Part shown: one piece after another, positions 1-9,444 of the stretch
How positions within the stretch are numbered: position 1 is the stretch's first letter
Layout: the number at the start of each line of letters is the position of its first letter
From: Nonomuraea sp. NEAU-A123
Lineage (GTDB): Bacteria; Actinomycetota; Actinomycetes; Streptosporangiales; Streptosporangiaceae
Assembly (NCBI RefSeq): GCF_018603905.1
Contig: NZ_JAHFZZ010000005.1
Span: 1-64,000 of the forward strand
Length of the DNA stretch: 64,000 nt
Reading direction: 5' to 3'
Position numbers and translations under genes: made by a program
The notes under the pieces: model-generated
Database searches by the model: none
What the model saw: only the letters and a program-made list of their open reading frames with translations
What the model was told of the DNA's origin: nothing

Positions 1-118
1 GAGGTCTCCCACCACGAGAGTGGGTAAGGCTCCCGGTAGACGACCGGGTTGATAGGCCGGAGGTGGAAGCACGGTAACGTGTGGAGCTGACCGGTACTAA
101 TAGGCCGAGGACTTGACC
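1..118 (+). rRNA. rrl: 23S ribosomal RNA, 3' end (partial)
   Basis: The window opens inside the last ~118 nt of a 23S rRNA. The ending with CCGGTACTAATAGGCCGAGG followed by ACTTGACCAC is the conserved 3' terminus of high-GC Gram-positive 23S genes. The exact 3' end is approximate. The rest of the gene lies upstream of the window. The 23S-5S spacer (about 119-259) contains no tRNA that I can recognise. Confidence 0.93.
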
Positions 119-259
119 ACAAAGCTTTATGCTGTGGTGTGTGCTGCGCTCTGTTACTCTTCGCCGGGTCCAGAGCAGCGCCGCATCACGGGTCTTCTTG
201 CTCGCGTCCACTATGCAATTCTGAGACTGCAAACACGTGTTGTTTGTTTGTTTCATAGG

Positions 260-377
260 GTTACGGCGGTTATGGCGGGAAGGAAACACCCGGTTACATT
301 CCGAACCCGGAAGTTAAGCTTCCCAGCGCCGATGGTACTGCACTCGGGAGGGTGTGGGAGAGTAGGTCACCGCCGGA
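260..377 (+). rRNA. rrf: 5S ribosomal RNA
   Basis: A ~118-nt segment starts with TTACGGCGGTTATGGCGGG and ends with GTCACCGCCGGACAA, so its two ends can form the terminal helix. It carries the conserved 5S cores CCCGGTTACATTCCGAACCC and GGAAGTTAAGC. It follows the 23S end by about 140 nt, the usual actinobacterial rRNA operon order. Ends are accurate to a few bases. Confidence 0.95.
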
Positions 378-395
378 CAATCTTTGGTTCGGGAA

Positions 396-426
396 GGGCT
401 CCACGCTTACGCGTGGGGCCCTTTCT
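396..426 (+). terminator. rRNA operon terminator hairpin
   Basis: An 11-bp stem (GGGCTCCACGC with GCGTGGGGCCC, one G-U pair) closes a 4-nt loop and is followed by TTTCTGCGTT. It lies 18 nt after the 5S gene, as expected for the intrinsic terminator of the rRNA operon. Confidence 0.85.
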
Positions 427-828
427 GCGTTATGGGGCCAAGTCCGCCGCCAGGGGCTCCGGCCAGCCGCTCTGTGTGCGGCCCTACGGCGTGCTGGGGT
501 GGTGTGCCCAGCTCGCCGTAGACCACGCGCGTACTCTCGTTCACCGCCTCCACCAGCAAAGAGGCGGTCATGCAGGGAGAACGTCACCGCGTGCGGGTGC
601 GTATCGTCGCTCGGACGCGGTGACGTGACAGGGCGACGGCCACGGCACGCCACACAATGGCATTGGCCCTGGGGCCGGCTCTGCTCTACAAACGGGCAAG
701 GCCGGCCCGTACGGGACCGCGACAAATGTGCAGGTCCGCGGATTAGAGTCGTACAAGCCGCTTGGCAGGTTCAGGATTGGCCAATTGCGCTTCGGCGCGT
801 CCGAGGCCAAATCGAGGAATCAAACCGC
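427..828. other. Intergenic region with inverted repeats, no gene seen
   Basis: No convincing gene lies between the rRNA terminator and the end of the minus-strand methyltransferase. The frames open here are short and compositionally inconsistent. Two inverted repeats are visible: ACCGCCTC/GAGGCGGT (543-550 with 561-568) and a perfect 12-bp ACGTCACCGCGT/ACGCGGTGACGT (581-592 with 615-626, 22-nt loop). Either could terminate readthrough from one side. Confidence 0.5.
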
Positions 829-1566
829 TTATCCGCGAAGAACGAAGACACCCCAGCCCAGGTACTGCCTGCCGTACTCGAGATGAGAGCGGCGTGCCTG
901 GTCCAGGAATTGCCGCAACTCCGCTGCCTCGGGGTCGTCAGGATTTTCTCGTAGCCATTCGCTCAGCGTCCACCATTGTGCGGCGACGTACCTGTCCCAG
1001 GTGTCTTGGTTCGCCAGCACCATTTCTACCAGCTCGTAACCGGCGTCCTCGATGCGTTTGGCCGTACCGGACAATGAGGTGAACAGGTCGCTCGGTACTT
1101 GAAGCGATGCGTACGCTTCGGGTGGTGGTGGGCTGATCCAGTAGCAATCGCCGACCAGGGCGAGGCCGCCAGGGCGGAGCAGGCGGCGCATGAGGGTGAG
1201 CGTGCCGGGGAGGCCGTCGCCGATCCAGGTGGCGCCGATGCACGAGACGATGTCGTACGAGTGCGGTTCGTCCTCGTAGGTTGCCGCGTCCGCCTCGACG
1301 AAGCGTACCTGATCGGCTACGCCGAGCTCGTCGGCGCGTTCTCTGGCGGCGTCGAGGAAGACCTTGCTGATGTCCACGCCTACCCCGTGTGAGCCGTAAC
1401 GGGCGGCCCAGCGGGTGAGCATTTCGCCTTTTCCGCAGGCGAGATCCAGTTGGCGGGTGCCTGGCCTGATGCGGCAGATTTCGCCGATGAGGTTGAGTTT
1501 TTCGTCGGTGATGGCGTTCAGAATGCGATGGCCCGACTCGGCGATCTCATGGAAGCGGAGCGACAT
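829..1566 (-). CDS. Class I SAM-dependent methyltransferase
   Basis: This encodes a 245-residue cytoplasmic methyltransferase of unknown substrate. The SAM-binding motif I, LDLACGKGE, is at about residues 40-48, followed by GVDIS at the end of the second strand. A later stretch contains SCIGATWIGDG and LLRPGGLALVGD, typical of the Rossmann-fold methyltransferase core. The reading frame is open further upstream to 1965, but that extension is Arg/Pro-rich, lacks family features and runs into the divergent gene, so I chose the ATG at 1566. No strong Shine-Dalgarno precedes it. The nearest gene is divergent, so no operon context helps assign the substrate. Confidence 0.82.
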   Translation of the reverse strand: MSLRFHEIAESGHRILNAITDEKLNLIGEICRIRPGTRQLDLACGKGEMLTRWAARYGSHGVGVDISKVFLDAARERADELGVADQVRFVEADAATYEDEPHSYDIVSCIGATWIGDGLPGTLTLMRRLLRPGGLALVGDCYWISPPPPEAYASLQVPSDLFTSLSGTAKRIEDAGYELVEMVLANQDTWDRYVAAQWWTLSEWLRENPDDPEAAELRQFLDQARRSHLEYGRQYLGWGVFVLRG

Positions 1567-1760
1567 GCCCAGTAGTTTTCCCGAAGCGTTCAATCGGCGC
1601 GACCGAATATGCGGCCGGGGCAGGCTCAGTGACGTGCTTCGGCTTGCTAGGCTGGTGGTACCGGGCCATCCCACCGCGGGTGGCCTTCGTCGCGTAAGGC
1701 CTGAAAACGGGGCGGCGACCCTGCCACGGCGGACCGTCATGTGACGCACGAGTCTGCTGA

Positions 1761-4700
1761 GTGAGCCAACGAAATGGACCAGAAGTGAACAGTGATAACG
1801 GATCGGACGGCGGACAGCGCGAACGGGGGGACGGCGGAGACAAGCGCCCCCAGGACGGCGACAGGAGCGGCGGGTACGGCTCCCGCGGGCGTGACCAGCG
1901 CGACTCCAGGGGCGACCGTCCGTTCCGTTCCGATGACAGGCCGCATACCGGCGACCGCGGGGCACGGCGCGAAAGCGGCGACCGTGGTGCGCCGCAGGAT
2001 CGTGGGCGCGGCGAGCGTTCCGGATACCAGGGACGCAGCGACCGGGGTACCGGGCGCGATGGCGGAGGATATCGCGGGCCGCGCCGTGAGGGCGCGCTCA
2101 GTGATGACCGTGGGCCTCGTCGCGAAGGCGGGTTCAGTGGTGACCGCGGCCCCCGTCGTGAAGGCGGCTATAGCGGTCCCCGGCGTGAGGGCGGGTCCGA
2201 TGACCGTGGCCCTCGTCGTGAGGGTGGTTACGCCGGCCCGCGCCGTGAGGGCGGGTTCGGTGGTGACCGTGGTCCGCGTGGCGAGGGTGGTTACCAGGGT
2301 GGCGATCGTGGGCCGCGCCGTGAGGGTGGCTTCCGCGATGATCGAGGCGGACGCGGCGGCGATGACCGTCGTCCGTTCCGCGACCGTGACGATCGTGGCC
2401 CGCGTTCTGACAGCGGGTCCGGCGATGACCGTGGCCCTCGCCGTGAAGGTGGTTACGCCGGCCCTCGTCGTGAGGGTGGTTACGCCGGTCCCCGTCGTGA
2501 GGGCGGGTTCAGTGGTGACCGTGGTCCGCGTGGCGAGGGTGGTTACCAGGGTGGCGATCGTGGGCCGCGCCGTGAGGGTGGCTTCCGCGATGACCGTGGG
2601 CCCCGTCGCGAAGGTGACGCGCCACGTCGTCCGTTCGGCGACCGTGGTCCGCGCGCCGATGGCGGATTCCGCGACAACCGGGGTTCGCGTCCTGAGGGTG
2701 GCGACGATCGTCGTCCGTTCCGCGACCGCGATGATCGTGGCCCTCGGCGTGAGGGCGGTTACGCCGGTCCTCGTCGTGAGGGCGGGTTCGGTGGCGATCG
2801 GGGTCCGCGGCGTGAGGGCGGGTTCAGCGGCGATCGGGGTCCGCGTGCTGGTGGGGACCGTGGTGGTTTCCGCGACCGTGACGGTGGCGCGGATCGTCGT
2901 GACGACCAGCGCCCGGGCGGGTTCCGCGGCGACCGAGGTGCGCGTCCTGAGGGCGGTGCCGACCGTGGGCCCCGTCGCGAAGGTGACGCGCCACGTCGTC
3001 CGTTCAGCGACCGTGGTCCGCGCGCCGACGGCGGATTCCGCGACAACCGGGGTTCGCGTCCTGAGGGTGGCGACGATCGTCGTCCGTTCCGTGATCGCGA
3101 TGACCGTGGCCCCCGTCGTGAGGGCGGCTACGCCGGCCCGCGCCGCGAGGGCGGCTTCCGTGATGATCGGGGTTCGCGTCCTGCGGGTGGTGAACGTCCG
3201 TCGGGTGGCGACGATCGTCGTCCGTTCCGCGACCGCGATGACCGTGGCCCCCGTCGTGAGGGCGGCTACGCCGGCCCGCGCCGCGAGGGCGGGTTCGGTG
3301 GTGACCGCGGTCCGCGGCGTGAGGGCGGGTTCAGCGGCGATCGGGGTCCGCGTGCTGGTGGGGACCGTGGTGGTTTCCGCGACCGTGACGACCAGCGCTC
3401 GGGTGGGTTCCGTGACGACCGAGGTGCGCGTCCTGCGGGTGGCGATCGTCCGTCGGGTGGCGACGATCGTCGTCCGTTCCGTGACCGTGATGACCGTGGC
3501 CCTCGTCGTGAGGGTGGTTACGCGGGTCCGCGCGGCGAGGGTGGCTTCCGTGACGACCGGGGTCCCCGCCGTGAAGGCGGTTACCGTGACGATCGTGGCC
3601 CGCGCGGCGACGACCGTTCCCGTCCGTTCTCCCGCGACTCTCATGACGACCGGGCTTCCAGCGGCACCCGTGCCAGGTTCGGCCGTTCCGAGGACGACGC
3701 TCCGCAGCGCGAGCCACTGCCCGAGGTCGCGCCCGACATCACCGCCGAAGAGCTCGACAAGGAAGTACGCGACGAGCTGCGCTCTCTCCCCGGCGACCTC
3801 GCCGAGTTGGTGGGCAGGCACATGGTCGCAGCCGAGCGCGCACTCGAGGAGGACGACCCCGATCAGGCACACGAGCACACCAAGGTGGCCCGCAGGTTCG
3901 CGGCCCGCATCGGTGTCGTGCGTGAGGCGGCGGGCATTGTCGCCTACCGCGCGGGGCACTTCTCCGAGGCTCTGAGCGACCTGCGCGCGGCGAGGCGGAT
4001 GACCGGCTCCGACGCGTACCTGGCGGTCATGGCCGACTGCGAACGCGGTCTCGGTCGTCCGGAACGCGCCCTCGACCTGGTCCGTTCACCCGAAGCCGAA
4101 CGCCTCGACAGGGCGGGACGCATCGAGCTGTCCATCGTCGAGTCCGGCGCCCGCCGCGATCTCGGCCAGAACGACGCCGCCGTCATCACCCTCCAACGCC
4201 TGCCCGAACTGCGTGACACGCAGGCGAAGCCCTGGTCGGCTCGTCTCGCGTTCGCGTACGCAGACGCGCTGGCCGACGCGGGTCATCAGGAGGCCGCCAC
4301 CGACTGGTTCGCCAGAGCGATGGCCTTCGACGAGGATGGCGAGACGGATGCCGCCGAGCGGTACGCCGAGCTGACGGGCGCCGTCATCGAGGACGTCGAA
4401 GAGGACTTCGACGACGAGGACGCGGGTACGGCCGACGAAGTGGACGAGGACGTCGACGGGGACGTCGACGACGAGGACGAATTCGAGGACGCCGGTACGG
4501 CCGACGAAGCCGACGAAGTGGACCAGGACGTCGACGAGGCCCTCGCCGAGGCAGGCGACCTTCTGGATGACCGCGAGCCCGTTGACGGTCAGACTGCCGA
4601 CGCCGAACCTGCGGATCAGCAGGACGACACGGCTGGCCAGAGGGACGACACGGCTGTCCAGCAGGACGTCGACGACCAGGACAGGTCCGCTGACCTGCAG

Positions 4701-5087
4701 GACGTTGACGATGACCAGGACGAGTCCGCTGACCTGCAGGACGTCGACGATGAGCAGGACGGGTCCGCCGGCCAGGCGGAATCCGCCCCTGAGCCGGTGG
4801 GATCCGCTTCTGAGCAGGACGCCGCCGAGGAGGCCGCACCCGAAACCTCCAAGCTCGGCGACATCCTGGACGGTCCGGATGACGCTGAGCCCGAGTCCGG
4901 CGACGTGCTTGACGGCCCAGGTACGACGAAGTCGGACGCCCCGGCGTCAGAGGCCCGTCTGCCCGAGGTCCCGATGACGCTGGGCATTAGTCCGGCGTTC
5001 ATCGAGCCCGACTTCGGCGACATCCTGGACCAGTCCGACGAACCAGCCGAGGACGCCCCCAAGCGCGACTCCAAGCGCGAAGACTGA
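1761..5087 (+). CDS. Large Arg/Gly-repeat protein with C-terminal TPR-like domain and acidic tail
   Basis: A 1108-residue protein in three parts. Residues ~1-640 are low complexity, built from short units such as [19 protein letters not shown] and [10 protein letters not shown]. Residues ~645-875 are an alpha-helical, TPR-like region beginning near [14 protein letters not shown]. Residues ~875-1000 are very acidic, with repeated QDVDD-type units, followed by a Pro/Glu/Asp-rich end. TPR-containing proteins with a shorter charged N-terminus are common in actinobacteria; the size of the RG-rich part here is unusual. RGG-like tracts often bind RNA, which would suggest an RNA- or ribosome-associated role, but this is inference. 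The GTG at 1785 (after GGACCAG) is an equally plausible start and would remove 8 residues. The frame and its C-terminal domain show it is the true coding strand. Confidence 0.8.
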   Translation: MSQRNGPEVNSDNGSDGGQRERGDGGDKRPQDGDRSGGYGSRGRDQRDSRGDRPFRSDDRPHTGDRGARRESGDRGAPQDRGRGERSGYQGRSDRGTGRDGGGYRGPRREGALSDDRGPRREGGFSGDRGPRREGGYSGPRREGGSDDRGPRREGGYAGPRREGGFGGDRGPRGEGGYQGGDRGPRREGGFRDDRGGRGGDDRRPFRDRDDRGPRSDSGSGDDRGPRREGGYAGPRREGGYAGPRREGGFSGDRGPRGEGGYQGGDRGPRREGGFRDDRGPRREGDAPRRPFGDRGPRADGGFRDNRGSRPEGGDDRRPFRDRDDRGPRREGGYAGPRREGGFGGDRGPRREGGFSGDRGPRAGGDRGGFRDRDGGADRRDDQRPGGFRGDRGARPEGGADRGPRREGDAPRRPFSDRGPRADGGFRDNRGSRPEGGDDRRPFRDRDDRGPRREGGYAGPRREGGFRDDRGSRPAGGERPSGGDDRRPFRDRDDRGPRREGGYAGPRREGGFGGDRGPRREGGFSGDRGPRAGGDRGGFRDRDDQRSGGFRDDRGARPAGGDRPSGGDDRRPFRDRDDRGPRREGGYAGPRGEGGFRDDRGPRREGGYRDDRGPRGDDRSRPFSRDSHDDRASSGTRARFGRSEDDAPQREPLPEVAPDITAEELDKEVRDELRSLPGDLAELVGRHMVAAERALEEDDPDQAHEHTKVARRFAARIGVVREAAGIVAYRAGHFSEALSDLRAARRMTGSDAYLAVMADCERGLGRPERALDLVRSPEAERLDRAGRIELSIVESGARRDLGQNDAAVITLQRLPELRDTQAKPWSARLAFAYADALADAGHQEAATDWFARAMAFDEDGETDAAERYAELTGAVIEDVEEDFDDEDAGTADEVDEDVDGDVDDEDEFEDAGTADEADEVDQDVDEALAEAGDLLDDREPVDGQTADAEPADQQDDTAGQRDDTAVQQDVDDQDRSADLQDVDDDQDESADLQDVDDEQDGSAGQAESAPEPVGSASEQDAAEEAAPETSKLGDILDGPDDAEPESGDVLDGPGTTKSDAPASEARLPEVPMTLGISPAFIEPDFGDILDQSDEPAEDAPKRDSKRED
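2090..3640 (+). repeat. Coding tandem repeats (Arg/Gly-rich units)
   Basis: About 1.5 kb of degenerate and near-identical repeats encode Asp/Arg/Gly/Pro/Glu units. Longer blocks recur almost exactly, for example the block with GGATTCCGCGACAACC near 2664 and 3034 and the one with GTGCTGGTGGGGACCGTGG near 2845 and 3350. Because of the repeats all six frames are open for long distances here, including a 740-codon antisense frame. Confidence 0.9.
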
Positions 5088-5094
5088 CGTCCCG

Positions 5095-5129
5095 CTCCGC
5101 CGTACATCTCGCAGAGGTGTACGGCGGAG
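5095..5129. terminator. Bidirectional terminator hairpin between convergent genes
   Basis: A 16-bp stem, CTCCGCCGTACATCTC against GAGGTGTACGGCGGAG with one G-U pair, closes a 3-nt loop. It starts 8 nt after the stop of the repeat protein and faces the convergent MBL gene, so it can serve both strands. Confidence 0.85.
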
Positions 5130-5190
5130 TCATGCGGCCGGTCGCTGGTACGGCATGCCGGTTCTTCGACCCGCAGGTCGTATCAGAAGG

Positions 5191-6123
5191 TCAGGGCGAG
5201 ACGCGGTCGAGCCAGTGGTAGATGCCCGCGACGTTCGACGGGGCGCCACTCAGCAGCTCGAACTGCTCCGCCGTCTCGTCGTCCGCCCTAAGTGCTTGGT
5301 ACCGCTCCCTGGTGCGGTCCCTGACCATGGCGACGGCGTGGTCGAGGTCCAGACCCTCCCCGTGTACCTGGCGGGTGAGATCGACCCAGACGCGAAGTTC
5401 CTCCGCGGACCGTTCGAGCGTCTCCTGTACGGCGCCGACCGGTCCATAGTGGCTGAACAGCAACCGCTGCGGACCAAGTGCCTCGAACAGCGCGATCGAG
5501 CTGAGCGCCGTCTCCAGGTCGAAGTCCGGAGGCGGGGTGGCCGGGCGGAGGTCCCCGGTCTGGGGCAGGTACACGCCGACGGCGTCACCCACGTACAGGT
5601 CGCCGGTGGCGGAGTCGATGAGGCCCACGTGATGCTTGGCGTGGCCGGGGGAGTAGTGGCTGTTCAACGTCCTTCCGTTGCCCAGGTCGATGGACCCGGT
5701 GTCGCCGAGTGCGATGATGCGGTCGGCCTCGGTTGGCGACAGTTCGCCGAATAGCGTGTCGAGGCGGTCACCCCACACCATCCTCGCGCTGGCCATCAAT
5801 CTTGACGGATCGGCCAGGTGTCTGGCTCCCTTCTCATGCACCACGATCTGGGCAGATGGGAAGAATTTCGCCATGTCTCCCGCGCCGCCGGCGTGGTCCA
5901 GATGGATGTGCGTGACCACGACCGTGGCCAGGTCCTCGGGGCCCACGCCGAGCGCGGCCAGTGCGTCGCGGACCACGGGCGCGGAGGTCGAGGTGCCGGT
6001 CTCGACCAGGCATGGGCGATCACCGAGGATCAGGTACCCCGCTGTGATGCCCGAATAGCCCGCCATCCTCGTATCGATCTCATAGACGTCGCCGCCCAGG
6101 GCGGTGATGTTGTCCACAGGCAC
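5191..6123 (-). CDS. MBL-fold metallo-hydrolase
   Basis: A 310-residue metallo-beta-lactamase superfamily hydrolase. The metal-binding signature THIHLDH lies at residues 71-77. Further ligands are likely in SPGHAKHH (substrate-side His), VGDAVG (bridging Asp) and FSHYGP. The C-terminal ~80 residues form a helical region. The GTG start at 6123 is preceded by GGGAG about 7 nt upstream; the frame continues upstream to 6762, but only as shadow sequence over the divergent ssb-like gene. Substrate unknown; glyoxalase II-like thioesters or lactones are possible for this family. It is convergent with the Arg/Gly-repeat gene. Confidence 0.88.
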   Translation of the reverse strand: MPVDNITALGGDVYEIDTRMAGYSGITAGYLILGDRPCLVETGTSTSAPVVRDALAALGVGPEDLATVVVTHIHLDHAGGAGDMAKFFPSAQIVVHEKGARHLADPSRLMASARMVWGDRLDTLFGELSPTEADRIIALGDTGSIDLGNGRTLNSHYSPGHAKHHVGLIDSATGDLYVGDAVGVYLPQTGDLRPATPPPDFDLETALSSIALFEALGPQRLLFSHYGPVGAVQETLERSAEELRVWVDLTRQVHGEGLDLDHAVAMVRDRTRERYQALRADDETAEQFELLSGAPSNVAGIYHWLDRVSP

Positions 6124-6225
6124 TCCCGATCCGCTGCCGTTATCCCCAGAATGGCGTTCGAGCCGATCCGGCGTCCCCCTCATCGTAAAGAGTGATCTCA
6201 CCAGAACGCCGATGGGAGGACGACA

Positions 6226-6771
6226 GTGGATCGCAACGAGGTCGTACTGGTGGGAAGGCTGTCCGCGACGCCAGAGGACAAACCCCTGCCGAGCGGTGAC
6301 ATTCTCACGAAATGGCGCCTGATCGTGCGCCGCCCGCACCACAGAAGCGATCAAACGATGACGGACAGCGTGCCATGTGCGACCTTCGATCCCGAGGCGG
6401 CCGCGTTCGTCCGCAGCCTCAGACCTCGCGACACCATGGAGATCAAGGGCGCCTTCCGCTGCCACGTCTACGGCCCGACAGCCGCCAAGATCTGGCGCTA
6501 TGAAGTCGAGGTCAGCATGGCCAAGGCAGCCCCGCCTGATACAGCGGATCAGCCGAGGCCGTCGCGAAAGCCTCGGAAACCCTTCCCACCCTCGCGGACT
6601 CGGCGACTCGAGAACGATCCGGAACCACCGGAGGGTCAGGAGTGCCGGCGAGGCCCGGCGCCGCCGCAAAGCCCAGAGCCTTCCGGAAGTGCGATGGCTC
6701 GGGATGTGCCCGACGTCATGGCATCCGTCCCACCACCACGCCCAGCTCCCGACCTGGCCCAAACTGGCTAG
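6226..6771 (+). CDS. Single-stranded DNA-binding protein-like OB-fold protein
   Basis: This 181-residue protein begins with DRNEVVLVGRLSATPE, matching the first strands of SSB OB folds, and keeps a later KWRLIVRR strand and the segment DTMEIKGAFRCHVYG. The OB domain covers about residues 1-100. The remaining ~80 residues are Pro/Arg/Glu-rich and disordered. The C-terminus ends in PAPDLAQTG and lacks the acidic DDDIPF-like tip by which canonical SSB recruits partners, so this is probably an accessory paralogue and not the housekeeping ssb. The GTG start has GGGAGG 6 nt upstream. It is divergent from the MBL gene with a ~100-bp shared promoter region. Confidence 0.8.
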   Translation: MDRNEVVLVGRLSATPEDKPLPSGDILTKWRLIVRRPHHRSDQTMTDSVPCATFDPEAAAFVRSLRPRDTMEIKGAFRCHVYGPTAAKIWRYEVEVSMAKAAPPDTADQPRPSRKPRKPFPPSRTRRLENDPEPPEGQECRRGPAPPQSPEPSGSAMARDVPDVMASVPPPRPAPDLAQTG

Positions 6772-7223
6772 CGCTCGCTCTCTCCCTGTGGCTGCGCTTC
6801 ATCACAGGTAGCCGCTGCGCGGGGGTGGGAGGCGTCCGCCAATGGGCGGTGGGTTGGTGGCGAAAGGGAAATGCCTGCGGGCAACCGCGCTGCCCACAGG
6901 CATTTGCGGGCATCCGCACTGCCGCTTTCCCGGTCTGGCGGCCCTTCCACCCCTCCCGCCCCTTCCTTCCCAACAGCCCTTAGTTGGTCCGGCGCTGTGA
7001 GTGATCGGCGCGCACGTCAGCCGTGGTGGGGTGCGGAAACAGGGGCTGATCTCGCTCATAGAGCAGTGATGGCTCACCAGAGCGGAGGCGTTGAACGGTG
7101 ACCGCGCGTCTCGCAGCCATGCCATCCGTTGTACTCGCGCACCCCATGGCCAGGCACTCGTCGGCGCAGAAGGCTCTCTGGAGCCACCTTCCGGTGCTGG
7201 GAGCACCGGACCGATGCCTCGCC
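6772..7223. other. Intergenic region with 15-bp hairpin
   Basis: No gene is supported in these 450 bp between two convergent genes. The main feature is a hairpin at 6869-6905: AAATGCCTGCGGGCA and TGCCCACAGGCATTT pair over 15 positions with one mismatch around a 7-nt loop. It sits ~100 nt after the ssb-like gene and could be a bidirectional terminator or the fold of a small RNA. Confidence 0.55.
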
Positions 7224-9323
7224 TCAACCGGTGGCGAAGGTGCGAAGGACGAGGCCCGTTATGGGCTTGGGCCCAAAGGAGGTTGATTTGCGAGGGACAC
7301 GCTCGCCGCCCGCCGCGATGGCCAGCACGTCGTCGACGGCGAGCGGCTTCAGAATCACCGCGGTGCCACCTGTGTCGAGAGCCAGCTGCAGGGCGGCCTT
7401 CGGGTCATGATGCACGATCCGTACGGCCTGCTGATCATCCTCCATGCCCCACACCTTGGGCAGGACGAACTCACTGAGGATGGAGATGTTCAGCGAGTTC
7501 CACCGATCGGAGCGGTCCGGCGGCATGGCGCGGGCGAGCTGCACCGGATCGGGGTTGGTGAGCAGGTGGTAGCCACCTTCCCCGGCGAGCAGAAAGGCAG
7601 GCTCCCCTGCGGCTTCGAGCGCGGCCAGGCCCTGGCCGAGGTCGGCATGGTCGTGGACGCGCCACGATCCCTTGGCCCTGGCCGCCGCCTCGGCCAGGGG
7701 CAGGCCGGGGATGACGCGGTGGATGGCCTTGAGATCAGGTGGGTACGCGGTCGAGTCCACGAGCAACGCCAGCCCGAAGTCCCATGGACCGAACGCGGAT
7801 TGTCCCTGCTCGCTGCCGTGCACACGCTGTCCTACGGGCTGGACCCCGTGGGCTGATGTGGCGGTGGCGGGGTCTGGCTCCTGGTCAGGTCCGGCGTCGG
7901 AGGCCGTGTTCTGGGTTGGTGTGCTGGTGGGCCTTGGGGCCTGGGTCGGTGGGCCCTGGGTTGGTGTGGTGGTGGGCACTGGGTCCTGGGTTGGCGGGTT
8001 CTGGGTTGGTGTGGCGTTGGGCTGAGTGCCGTGGGTTGGCGCGGGGTTCGGCTCTGGTTCCGCGTCCAGATGTGGCTGAGTGCCCAGTGGTGAGGGGGCG
8101 GGAGGTTGTGGGGTGGCGGGTGAGGGTGTGGTGAGCGGGGGCCATGAGCCGGGGGTTTGGCTGGCGCGGGCCGCGTGCTCCTGGCGTTGCAGGACCCGGT
8201 ATGTCGCGTACCTGTGGTGGCCATCGGCTATGAGGGCTTGGCGGGTTCGGAGGTCGGCGTTGACGGCGTCGATCTCCGCCGGATCCGTGATCGCCCAGAG
8301 GCGGTGGTACAGACCGTCTGCCGTACGGGCCGTCACCAGAGGTTCGCGTGTCGCGGCTACGTGATCCACCAGCCGGGTGGTCGTTCCTCGGCCGCCGTCG
8401 TAGAGGAGGAAAATGGGTTCGAGGTTGGCCTGGGTGGTGCTCATGAGGGCGAGCCGGTCGGTGACGGGGCCGGGGAAGATGTCTTCGTGGGGGAGGATGA
8501 TGCGCCGAGCCGGGTCCGAGAGGGCGACGTCTCCGATGAGGCCGCGCTGTAGGACGCCGGGTCCGTGCTGCTCGTACACGTACAGGGCCGGTTGCTCGTC
8601 AGGGACCAGCACCTTCGCGTCCAGCCAGGCGAGGAGGGTGTCGCGGGCCACGTAATAGCGCTCGTCCACTGAAGGTTCCGGCGTGTCGCCATATGGCTGG
8701 ACCGCTGTGTCCCCGACCGCCGCACCATGCCGCTCATCGCTGGGGCCATCGAGCGGGCCGGCCGGTCCTGGGCCGCCCGTGGGCGCTTCGTCGTCGGGGA
8801 GCTGTTCGGTGGCTTCTTCCGGTGGGGCGCTGTGCTGGCTGGCGGCTGGGTTGTCAGGCGTTCTGCCGGGGTGGTGACCGATCGGGATCCGCGACGGGTC
8901 GTTGTCGTGAGCGGCGGCTGCGATTCCGGAGCCGTCGTGCGTGGCGATGGAGTCTTGGGGCTGGCGGATGCCGACGGCGTAATCGGGCGCGCTCTGATGG
9001 GTGCTCTCGGTCAGGCTGCCCGGGGTGGCAACGGATGGTTTGTCGTCTGTTCCTGCGACGGGGCCGGCGTCGTCTGAAGCGACGCTTGATGTCGTGCTGG
9101 GGTGCGGTGGGTGTTCTTCGGGGGACTTGAGGGCCGCTGAGCAGGGAAGGATGAGGCGGACGACGTTGTTGGGATGAGAATCCAGCAGAGCGCGAACGTC
9201 GCCGTCGGCAATCAGGTCGTAGGGCGGGGAGGTCACCTTGGCGGGATCGTCGACCATGAAGCGGACGCCGCGGAAGGGGCGTAGGAGCAGTCCATCGGGC
9301 ACCGGCAGTTCAGGATTCCCCAT
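7224..9323 (-). CDS. DUF1015 family protein with two large disordered insertions
   Basis: A 699-residue protein whose recognisable parts match DUF1015: the N-terminal LLLRPFRGVRF and TSPPYDLI, the signature ADGHHRYATY near residues 366-375, and the C-terminal block from FGPWDFGLALLVD. Family members are usually ~400 residues. Here a Ser/Thr/Asp/Pro-rich segment (~61-218) splits the N-terminal part, and a Pro/Thr/Gln-rich segment (~391-510, repeated PTQ motifs) lies just after the HHRY motif. Molecular function is not established for the family. The ATG at 9323 has GGGAG ~10 nt upstream; the ATG at 9332 is an alternative. Confidence 0.82.
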   Translation of the reverse strand: MGNPELPVPDGLLLRPFRGVRFMVDDPAKVTSPPYDLIADGDVRALLDSHPNNVVRLILPCSAALKSPEEHPPHPSTTSSVASDDAGPVAGTDDKPSVATPGSLTESTHQSAPDYAVGIRQPQDSIATHDGSGIAAAAHDNDPSRIPIGHHPGRTPDNPAASQHSAPPEEATEQLPDDEAPTGGPGPAGPLDGPSDERHGAAVGDTAVQPYGDTPEPSVDERYYVARDTLLAWLDAKVLVPDEQPALYVYEQHGPGVLQRGLIGDVALSDPARRIILPHEDIFPGPVTDRLALMSTTQANLEPIFLLYDGGRGTTTRLVDHVAATREPLVTARTADGLYHRLWAITDPAEIDAVNADLRTRQALIADGHHRYATYRVLQRQEHAARASQTPGSWPPLTTPSPATPQPPAPSPLGTQPHLDAEPEPNPAPTHGTQPNATPTQNPPTQDPVPTTTPTQGPPTQAPRPTSTPTQNTASDAGPDQEPDPATATSAHGVQPVGQRVHGSEQGQSAFGPWDFGLALLVDSTAYPPDLKAIHRVIPGLPLAEAAARAKGSWRVHDHADLGQGLAALEAAGEPAFLLAGEGGYHLLTNPDPVQLARAMPPDRSDRWNSLNISILSEFVLPKVWGMEDDQQAVRIVHHDPKAALQLALDTGGTAVILKPLAVDDVLAIAAGGERVPRKSTSFGPKPITGLVLRTFATG

Positions 9324-9444
9324 ACCGGGCATGCTCCCATAAGTGTCCGGGTCTTCCGGAAGTAGCCCCCGAACCACCTAGCGATGCCTGATTCCGCGGC
9401 GAATTCAACCGGAGCCTTGTCAGCCGATGAAGGAGGCCTCACGC

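Noticed and set aside
119..259. tRNA gene in the 23S-5S spacer
   Set aside because: No cloverleaf with a TTCRA loop or matching acceptor stem could be built from this stretch.
1737..3959. 740-codon antisense frame over the Arg/Gly-repeat gene, with Thr/Arg/Val repeats
   Set aside because: It exists because the GC-rich repeats lack stops in all frames. The plus strand alone continues into a sensible TPR-like domain and acidic tail.
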